Source: Pleurobrachia bachei
Lineage: Eukaryota > Ctenophora > Tentaculata > Cydippida > Pleurobrachiidae
Assembly (NCBI GenBank): GCA_000695325.1
Contig: AVPN01000235.1
Span: forward strand, 35,903-66,571
Length of the DNA stretch: 30,669 nucleotides
Direction: 5' to 3'
The position numbers and the translations under genes were made by a program. The notes beneath the pieces were generated by a model, which worked only from the letters and a program-made list of their open reading frames with translations, ran no database searches and had not been told where the DNA came from. Shown here piece after piece: positions 18,822-26,966 of this stretch (position 1 is its first letter; each line of letters begins with the position of its first letter).

Positions 18822-21255
18822 ATGGTTGGTGGCTCCGAAGGACAGTCCTCTAGCTTTTCCAGTAATGGGGAGGATATGGAGGATAGCTTTCTAGTTTGTT
18901 GTGCACCCATTGAATGTTCCTCGCCCTTCACTCCAGTCAATTTACATAAGGTGGGCGAAGTCTGATTATATGCATGTAACTTGTTATCGTTGAGCAATGC
19001 TTAGTCGCCGGCTGACCTGACGTCAGCTGACTTATTTAAGAGGAGAGTTATCTTTTAAACATTATGTGTACGTAAATTACTGTCTGGCGGCACCGACCAA
19101 ATCTGAGCAGTGCCGCCAGACAGGTAATCTGTGAATGTTAAACGTAAGTTTATTTCAGAGCGTGAAACTAACTTCATCGAGCGACCAGTGCTCCTGTTCT
19201 CTCTACATGCACCAGGCGTGTTTCGAGCAGTTTGAAGATTCCATTTTGCAATTTCTGAGGGTTTCTGGACGAGCCCGGAGTTGGTCTGAGAAACAACGAC
19301 GACAGAACATATGGAGCAAGAAAGGATATGATCTAGCAGTTAAGGCTTGTCAGTGTAAATGTAAGAAAGGATACCTGAAGAAGGATTTAGACCAACAGTT
19401 TGGTAACTTGGATGAGACCCCGCCCGGTGAGGGGGGTGGAGGTGGAGGAGGGGGAGGCAAGTCGAAGAAAAAGAAACGAAAATCAAATGAAAAACCTCTC
19501 CTTATTCTTACTACATCTCCGCCGAACAGAAACAGGACTGTCTCAGGTAACTTAATTATCACTCTTCATGATCTTTCTGACCAAAAGTTTTGGTCTATGT
19601 TCATTAAAAATACTTAGATATCCTATGCTACCATGATGTGAATATTTTGAATGAAAGTCGCTGGGTAATGAGCAATATATCCTTTCACATCATCCTAATC
19701 AGGCTGTTCCACTGGAAGTGACGGCTGTGGAATTCCACGTCACCACAAAGAGGCCCCCTTCTCGTTTTCTCGGCGGTCAGATTACCACGCCTTTCTGATG
19801 TCCCTCCCACGGCAACTCCTAAATCCCTACCATATTAAAATGGAGGACGAGACTTATGGAGGCAATTATGATGAAAATAGGAATTTTGTTCTGTCCAACC
19901 TCACCACGCACAAGGTATCGACTACGTTGACAGTAGCAGCTGCGTAGACTCGATCTATGGGAGGTCGACTCAGTTTGTGGCCTATCATGGGGGGGGGGTT
20001 GACTCAGTCTTTGGGACGTCTAATAGAAGTATGGTCGCCAGCAGAATTTATCGGTGGCGAGTAATCTTTTATTTCTCTGTTCTTATATCTAACTAATTCT
20101 TTATTCAGGTGAACACTGTCCATTGCTTTCTGTGCCTAAGAGTCCTGCCAGTCTATGATCGATATCCTCTAATTGATGGTGAGCGAAACCATTCAAAATC
20201 AACTTTCACTGCCATTTATATTGGTCTATAAAACTTTACAACCCCCTGCAGGACTGTTTTTCCTTTCCATCCACAAGTCTCACAAATCAGCGGTAGAGAT
20301 AGAATATGGTGGACAGAAACGCTTTCTTTGTTCCATCTGTGTAGGGTGCCTTCACAACTACTCGGCCAGGGTGAGTGATTGTTTTGTTCAGATTGTTTTG
20401 TTCAAATAGGGTCGAGACTCGAGCCTCTTTTACAAATTTAAAGGAGGGTTAGAACACACAAGGTGAATGACACGAGCAAGGTAATTTGTAAATGTCACAA
20501 ATTGGTTGAAAAAGACGGAAATATAACCTTTAGATTATTAATCCTTTCTTTTTGAGCTTGGACTAATTCCCCGCCTATATCAGATTGAGTGTTGTCACTG
20601 TGGGGAGGAGTGGACAAATGGAAAACTATACCAGCTTGGCACCCTCTATAGCTTCGACATCTTTGCAGCTTATCCATGCTGCAAGAAACGCTCTCAGTGC
20701 ACCAACTGCAAAGATAATGTATGTCCATTTGTGAGAGAGTTGGCTGTGGTCCAATATCACTCCCACGTTCTCTCTCTCACGATCCTCTCATTCTCTGTAT
20801 TCTCTCCCTTTATCTCTCCCCTCTCTCTTTCTCTCAATCTCTGTCTTTCTTTTTTCTCCCTTTATCTCTCTCCACCTTTCTCTCTTTCTCTCAATCAAAG
20901 GACCCCCTCACTTTTCATTTTGCCTCTAGGCATCAATCATAAAATGTCTGACCCCCTCTTCCGCTTAATTAGCCTTACACACATACCCGCTCATTCCTTA
21001 TGACTTTTCTCTCTCTCTCTCTCTACTCTCTATCTATCTCTCTATCTTTCTCTCTCTCTCTCACCCTCTCTCTCCCCCTCCTTTCACTGCCTCTCCGAAA
21101 CAACTCCACCTCATCAGGTTCTAGAGGGCTGTGACCAGCCCACCTCCTACTCCTGGTTCGCCCAGCCCGTGTCTTGTGGATCCTGCGGAGATGTGGATTT
21201 CCACTTCTCTAAACCACACCTATCCACCTTCAAGATCACCGACCAACATCAGTAG
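18822..21255 (+). CDS. HECA: Headcase homologue (HECA)
   Basis: Seven exons: 18822-18950, 19159-19546, 19703-19914, 20109-20178, 20252-20370, 20584-20718 and 21118-21255. All join in phase and give 396 residues. Headcase is a cytoplasmic growth and differentiation regulator; the biochemical role is unsettled. Clear family blocks: PIECSSPF (human PSECASPF), MHQACF..FEDSIL...GRARSWSEKQRRQNIWSKKGYDLA with CxC and KKGYLKKD, RNFVLSNL, CFLCLRVLPVYDRYPLIDG, the paired Cys blocks C..CVGCLH and CCHCGEEW, YQLGTLYSFDIFAAYPCC, and CGSCGDVDFHFSKPHLSTFK at the end. A run of Gly (~9) and a Lys-rich stretch sit in the linker. It is shorter than human HECA (543) mainly in N-terminal and linker regions. CTGCTTTAG abuts the CATGG start. 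Intron 1 has a 14-bp hairpin and intron 6 a long CT tract. Confidence 0.95.
19080..19123. repeat. Perfect 14-bp hairpin in HECA intron 1
   Basis: Arms 19080-19093 (CTGTCTGGCGGCAC) and 19110-19123 are perfect reverse complements with a 16-nt loop. It lies 35 bp before the exon 2 acceptor and is GC-rich within AT-rich sequence. Confidence 0.85.
20769..21076. repeat. CT-rich low-complexity tract in HECA intron 6
   Basis: About 300 bp dominated by (CT)n, TTTCT and TATCT units on the + strand, upstream of the last HECA acceptor (21118). It extends the polypyrimidine tract of this intron far beyond the usual length. Short ORFs here are low-complexity and not genes. Confidence 0.85.
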
Positions 21256-22075
21256 AAACTTTTAGTTGCTCATGGACAACTTATCATAAAAATGATTTTT
21301 CTTTCTTTTCCAGGGATTTGTTATGTGACAAAAAGCAGCAAAAGATGAGTTGTTAGTTTATTTTAGAGTTTGAAAGGGTTAGCAGTAAATCGATTTGTTT
21401 GGTTCGGATTTACGGGATTTTAATTTGGTAGGAAATTTATTACTGCTTTTTGTCAAACAGTCCCTGAGCAAAAACTCTTTTACTCTCACCAAAAAACTAT
21501 ATCTTCTCTCCGACAATGAAAAGGAGAACATATTTTTGCACCATGATAAACATTTACTTGGTTTTACAAGAGAACGGAATGTAATTGTTAGTATTTTTTG
21601 TTTTTTTTATTTTTTTTCTGTTCAACTTTAATTTGTTAAACTTAATCCCCACAGTTCCACAAAATGATCTTCAGCCCCAAAAATCTGTCTTGTTTTTCTG
21701 TTTAACATTGGTAATGGAAAGGAATGCGGTGATCTCATATAAAATCACAATTTTGTGAAGCTTTCGGGTGGTCCAGTGTCTCCCCGGTCATTCTCATTCG
21801 TAGGAATATCATACTTGCTGTAACGCGCGAGACACCTGAGTGAATACTAAAAACAGGGGCGCGTTTGTGCGAGGTAAACAGATCGGCGGAGCGCGGGACA
21901 TCTCGTGACTGCAATTTGGCGGCCCGCCAACCAAGAGCTCTTCCGAAGAATCTTCTCCCTCAACCATTCCTTCTGTGCATTTTAGAGGAGCTACCAGCTT
22001 TCCGTTTTTGGACCCCGTTTAGACAAATTTCGAAACACGTAGGTTTTTAGGATAAAATTAAAAACAGATGATAAG
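21256..22075. other. Convergent spacer between HECA and RPL5
   Basis: About 820 bp, AT-rich at first, with poly-T runs near 21600-21620 and a more GC-rich part at ~21815-21960. No gene, RNA or repeat that I can support. Confidence 0.5.
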
Positions 22076-24695
22076 TTATTGCAAAGCAAGGAAAGCAGCC
22101 TTCTTCTGGGCGACTCGTCCCTTCTTCTGTGCCAGGGACATCCTAATTTTCTTGTAGCTCTTGGGCTTGTAGTCAGCGGGCTTCTCCTTCTTAGGGGTGG
22201 GCGAGGGATCGGCTCGGATGGCGGCGTGGGCAGATGTGTACACTCCCTCCAGCATGTCTGGCATGATGCCCTCCTTCAGGTAGGCGGCGAACTGGCGTTT
22301 GTAAGCATCGTTATCCTCCTCGAGGAGCTGCTGCATGTAGTTAGACACGTGAGATCCTAGGATCCTGGCTCGGTGGGCAGCGGCATCGTAGTCGCCTGGA
22401 CGGAGAGGGAATGAGGTTAGTTTAGGAATGCAAAACTGTGGCCTAGATAAGAAGAATTAACAAGACCTAGAAGAGTAAACAAGAAGGGAGGGGAGACTTA
22501 CTGGTCTCGGGGTTGTATCCAGGGAATCGTTTGTTCGAGTGGGGGATATCAAGACCTCCATCAACGGCTCCCTTCAGTACACCGAACACTCGGGCACCAG
22601 CTGAGGTCCTGGAGAGACCGACATCAAGGACGCAGTAGAATGCACCCCTCTCTCCCTCCTTCTCGACGTAGTAGTCCTCACCGTCAACCTTCTCGACTCC
22701 TGGAAAGGGGGATGTTAAAACATTTCATCAGTCAGCAGAAATGATGGATAATATACGAAATTATGGGAATACTCTTCCCGGAAGAGTTTACAAAAATAAT
22801 CCATGTCTCTTGAACTAGAACTTCTCCACTTACCCTTGTAGGTGTCGTCAAGCTTGTATTTCTGGTTCAGCCTCCTGGCGAGGAGAAGTCCAACAGCGTA
22901 TGAAGCGGCGTAGTTGGTCAGACCAGCCTTGATTCCATACCTGGGCAGCTCTGAGCTCCTGGCGTCAGCAACAACCTAGAGAGATGGGTGGATTTGAAAG
23001 GGTGATTCGGGGAATATGGGCGGCAGTTAATTGTTGATATAATGCAGGGGTGGATCCAGGGCCAAATAAGTGAGGGGGTGGCATGGCCGGAGGCCATGTT
23101 CACATTTTGACGGAACGCGACGACGGTGCCGCGAAGCGGCGCCGGAGGAGCACCGGCAGGGGGGTTGGGGGCCGCAGGCCCCCAATGGGGTCCAGGGGTA
23201 AAGCCCCGGCGGGGGTCTAGGGGGCGGAGCCCCCGGAAAATTTTGAGTTTTTAGACAAATTTTGAGCATTTTTGACCAGTTCTAGACATCTAGAAGTCAA
23301 ACTTTAGAAGAATAACTTATCGATTGAAGAACAACTGTTGAATTGCTCTTCTACTCTATTAAATCAATTGTAAATTAAATAATAAAATGAGCTCCGCGAG
23401 AAAATTTTGAGAGTTTTGAACCTCAAAACTATGCTTTTCAGACACTTTTTGCTAACAAAGTGGGGGGGTGTGCACCCCCGTCAGCGGGCTTCTCCTTCTT
23501 AGGGGTGGGCGAGGGATCGGCTCGGATGGCGGCGTGGGCAGATGTGTACACTCCCTCCAGCATGTCTGGCATGATGCCCTCCTTCAGGTAGGCGGCGAAC
23601 TGGCGTTTGTAAGCATCGTTATCCTCCTCGAGAAGCTGCTGCATGTAGTTAGACACGTGAGATCCTAGGATCCTGGCTCGGTGGGCAGCGGCATCGTAGT
23701 CGCCTGGACGGGGAGGGAATGAGGTCAGTTTAGGAATGCAAAACTGTACTAACAGTTGCCTAGATAAGAAGAATTAACAAAGCCTAGAAGAGTAAACAAG
23801 AAGGGAGGGGAGACTTACTGGTCTCGGGGTTGTATCCAGGGAATCGTTTGTTCGAGTGGGGGATATCAAGACCTCCATCAACGGCTCCCTTCAGTACACC
23901 GAACACTCGGGCACCAGCTGAGGTCCTGGAGAGACCGACATCAAGGACGCAGTAGAATGCACCCCTCTCTCCCTCCTTCTCGACGTAGTAGTCCTCACCG
24001 TCAACCTTCTCGACTCCTGGAAAGGGGGATGTTAAAACATTTCATCAGTCAGCAGAAATGATGGATAATATACGAAATTATGGGAATACTCTTCCCGGAA
24101 GAGTTTACAAAAATAATCCATGTCTCTTGAACTAGAACTTCTCCACTTACCCTTGTAGGTGTCGTCAAGCTTGTATTTCTGGTTCAGCCTCCTGGCGAGG
24201 AGAAGTCCAACAGCGTATGAAGCGGCGTAGTTGGTCAGACCAGCCTTGATTCCATACCTGGGCAGCTCTGAGCTCCTGGCGTCAGCAACAACCTAGAGAG
24301 ATGGGTGGATTTGAAAGGGTGATTCGGGGAATATGGGCGGTAGTTAATTGTTGATATAATGTACATAATCCTCGCAGATTATTTTCGTCATTTTAGAGAT
24401 GAAAATTCGCCGTGAATACTGAATAGTCATAAGGAACCAATGGGGGGGGGCAACCATTCCCCATAATATATCTCACCTTATCTCCCTCGATGGTGGCATA
24501 TGCAACTTGGGCAATGATATTCTTGTTGGTGAACCTGACAATCAGCCTGTACTTGGGGGTGTTGTATTTGTTCTTGTTCTGGACAATGAGCCTCTTACGG
24601 GCAAAGTAGTCAGTCTTTCCCTCTCGCCTCCTCCTGTATTTAACCTGGAACCTCTTGAAGTAGGCCTTGTTCTTAACGACCTTAACAAAACCCAT
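22076..24695 (-). CDS. RPL5: Ribosomal protein L5 (uL18), with exons 2-4 duplicated
   Basis: Exon 1 is 24477-24695 (73 codons, [20 protein letters not shown]...). Exons 2-4 exist twice: set B 24151-24292, 23819-24016 and 23481-23703 (exon 4 cut off), and set A 22834-22975, 22502-22699 and 22076-22395 (complete, with stop). Exon 1 plus 2, 3 (either set) and 4A joins in phase to 292 residues, close to human RPL5 (297). RPL5 binds 5S rRNA in the large subunit and, with RPL11, the 5S RNP. Seen: [70 protein letters not shown], and [15 protein letters not shown]. The shared phases mean a normal mRNA is possible only if exon 4B is skipped. A CTCTCCGCATAG acceptor lies 2 nt before the ATG. Confidence 0.95.
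22173..23044. repeat. RPL5 internal duplication D3, copy A
   Basis: Contains exon 4 from its TCAGCGGG point, and exons 3 and 2 with introns, up to GATATAATG in intron 1. It is nearly identical to 23481-24361; differences are mainly intronic (for example an extra CTAACAGTTG-type insertion in copy B). Confidence 0.95.
23045..23480. mobile_element. Short TIR-like non-autonomous element at the RPL5 duplication junction
   Basis: 436 bp placed exactly between the two RPL5 repeat copies. It starts CAGGGGTGGATCC and ends GGGTGTGCACCCCCG; the ends are weakly inverted (CAGGGGTG versus CGGGGGTG). The left half is strongly GC-rich with small perfect palindromes (GGGGGCCGCAGGCCCCC, GGGGGCGGAGCCCCC, GGCCGGAGGCC) and the right half AT-rich. 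There is no ORF. The CAGGGG..GGATCC terminus resembles hAT-like MITEs, but I cannot classify it. No target-site duplication is visible, as expected if the element sits at a duplication junction. Confidence 0.65.
23481..24361. repeat. RPL5 internal duplication D3, copy B
   Basis: Second copy of 22173-23044, attached to the unique RPL5 exon 1 side. Exon 4 in this copy lacks its last ~30 codons: after KKEKPAD the frame runs into the TIR-like element. Confidence 0.95.
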
Positions 24696-24914
24696 CGCTA
24701 TGCGGAGAGAGGGGGTTAGAAAAGGGAGAAAAAAGGAGATAAATACAAAGAAGTGGGGGTTAGAAAAGGGGGAGAGAGATAATTCAAGGGAGAGGGGTAT
24801 CGCTGGATACAGGTATTTAGAAAGGGGGGGGGGGCTGTAAAAGACAAACTAGAGCAGTTTGGGTAAAAAAGAATGCTGGGTTTCTCATAAATAAAAAGAA
24901 TGATAAAACACAGT

Positions 24915-25548
24915 TTAGATGATTCCAATTTTGTTGGCAACGTCCAAAGCGTCGTAGTCTGCAGTTAACCTCACGTAGGCTTTCTTCTGTCCATCAGGCC
25001 TGAGAGAGGAATGGAGATAAGATAGGGAGAACGAGTGAAAAACAAAATATGACCAAATCTAGATTATAGGGTGTTTTACCTGATAAGGGTGTTGACCTTG
25101 GCGGCCTCAATGTCGTACATCTGCTTGACAGCCTGTTTGATCTGGGGCTTGTTGGCTCGGGTGTTAACCAGGAAGACGAGCGTGTTGTTATCTTCAATCT
25201 TCTTCATAGCGCTCTCCGTGGTCAGAGGGTTCCTGATGATACTGTACTTGTCCAACTTGGCCGTGTTGATGGTGCTCACACTCTTCCTGGCGTACTGGTA
25301 GGGAGGGATTAGGGATACAATACAGATCGGGGTTGGTGTGAGAGTTTCAGGGAAGAGTTGAAGAAGGGGATAATTGACAATCTCTGTTTTAATACCTTGG
25401 GCTTCCTGGCGGTGATCTTTGTCTTTGGCCTCCTGAAAGTGGCACTGGTCATCACCTTTTTCTTCTTCATTATGAATTTACCTCCCTTCAGGACGGCCTT
25501 GGAGGCGGTGGTTGCCTTGGCTACCGCAGAGGACTTCTTAGCTACCAT
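24915..25548 (-). CDS. RPL23A: Ribosomal protein L23a (uL23)
   Basis: Exons 25396-25548, 25080-25294 and 24915-24999 join in phase to 150 residues. Large-subunit protein at the peptide exit tunnel rim that contacts 26S/28S rRNA and docks nascent-chain factors. Seen: Lys/Ala-rich N-terminus, [41 protein letters not shown] with [34 protein letters not shown], and the C-terminus [14 protein letters not shown] identical in style to human. A TTTTTATTATAG acceptor ends 1 nt before the ATG. It lies 288 bp after the duplicated COG7 3' end and 219 bp before the RPL5 ATG, same strand. Its first 14 codons are also present as an orphan at 26637-26678. Confidence 0.96.
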
Positions 25549-26636
25549 CCTATAATAAAAATTAATTAATTAGTTAATTAGAAATTAACGGGTTGAGTTG
25601 AAATGTGGGTGTTAGTAAAATCGGAAAAAGGGGGACCTGGAGGGAAGGAAAAGAGGGATTTAGGATTTCTGAAATAGCATCAACTGTTATTAACTGCACA
25701 CATCAACATTATTAAATATATATTCACTGAAACCAAGACTGAAACATGCAAAAATAAAAAAGGTAAACAATATTCTCTCACTTTTTTACACAAATACTTA
25801 ATCCATGCACTGACCACTGTTTTAGTTCCCCGTGAGTTAATTTGGTCGCCTCATAGCAGCAATCTTACCCTTCAAATACTTAGGTACCCCATCCACTCCC
25901 TCTAAACCTTCAACAGGTGTATTCAGCAGCCGGGATATATCAGTTATATCCCTGGATAGTGGTATCTCTAATGCCCCCATAACATTACTAATGTAACTAA
26001 CATCGGAACACAGTTGTTTACAACCTGGCCCAGTGAGGGAGGGAATTCTGAGGATAACTTCTACCAGGGAGAACATGGTACTTTGACAGATGCAGGTTAG
26101 CCAGGCAAAGGCGTCACCTTCCACATCTGAGAGGGGGAAGGATGAGAGGTTAATGATGGACTGGGGAGAACGGAGTGCTGGGATAATAACTGAGAAAGAA
26201 AATAAACTTGACATAATTTACTAACCGTCTGTCATGCCAGGGAACTGAGAGAAATCCACCTGTTTCAGGGCTGTATCTAACGGTGTATTCTCTTCAGCAA
26301 AGAAAGGCTCTAATTGTTGTGGTAGAAGGAGGAGATAGTCCCCTAATTGGGTGATATAAGAAAGGGGTGATGGTGTAAATACCGCACCCTCCTCACTCAT
26401 CCACTCTTTGTTGAGATGGACACCGTGTACAGTGGTCCGTACACTACACATCACGAAGTCAACACAGAGCTTGTTTGCCAGATTGATAGGTCTACTGAAC
26501 ATAGCCCTGCACTTCTTGAACAGCTCTGTTTCAGGAGTTAGAGATAAGAGGAGGGACGTATTATTTGGGGATAGTTCCGACCAGAATTGTAGAGATGACA
26601 GGACATCGTTATCACCAGGGTTTGAGAGGGAGGAGA
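25507..26636. repeat. Tandem duplication D4, copy 1 (1130 bp)
   Basis: Contains the first 14 codons of RPL23A, the spacer, and the COG7 last exon plus most of the penultimate exon. Partner 26637-27767, offset 1130 bp. Scattered substitutions (for example COG7 FPLSD/FSLSD, SLTGPG/SLSGPG) separate the copies, apart from the 50-bp complemented block at 27538-27587. Confidence 0.95.
25837..26636 (-). pseudogene. Truncated COG7 3' copy
   Basis: Exon pieces 26226-26636 and 25837-26189, with intact frames and the same GTTAGT donor and CTTTCTCAG acceptor as the full gene, reading from SSLSNPGDND to KGKIAAMRRPN stop. The 5' exons are missing; at 26636 the sequence changes to RPL23A 5' sequence. It is the intact reference that exposes the altered 27538-27587 in the full copy. 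It could serve as the real 3' end if the transcript spliced over the defective exon copy. Confidence 0.9.
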
Positions 26637-26678
26637 GGTGGTTGCCTTGGCTACCGCAGAGGACTTCTTAGCTACCAT
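26637..26678 (-). pseudogene. Orphan RPL23A start (14 codons)
   Basis: The ATG at 26678 and the first 14 codons of RPL23A ([14 protein letters not shown]), with the same TATTATAG acceptor upstream, then an abrupt switch at 26636/26637 into COG7 exon sequence. By-product of duplication D4. Confidence 0.9.
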
Positions 26679-26966
26679 CCTATAATAAAAATTAATTAAT
26701 TAGTTAATTAGAAATTAACGGGTTGAGTTGAAATGTGGGTGTTAGTAAAATCGGAAAAAGGGGGACCTGGAGGGAAGGAAAAGAGGGATTTAGGATTTCT
26801 GAAATAGCATCAACTGTTATTAACTGCACACATCAACATTATTAAATATATATTCACTGAAACCAAGACTGAAACATGCAAAAATAAAAAAGGTAAACAA
26901 TATTCTCTCACTTTTTTACACAAATACTTAATCCATGCACTGACCACTGTTTTAGTTCCCCGTGAG

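Noticed and set aside
20721-21003. Ser/Leu-rich ORFs in HECA intron 6
   Set aside because: Translation of the CT microsatellite; not genes.
23027-23269. Pro-rich ORF over the TIR-like element
   Set aside because: Produced by GC-rich palindromes; no conserved domain or start context.
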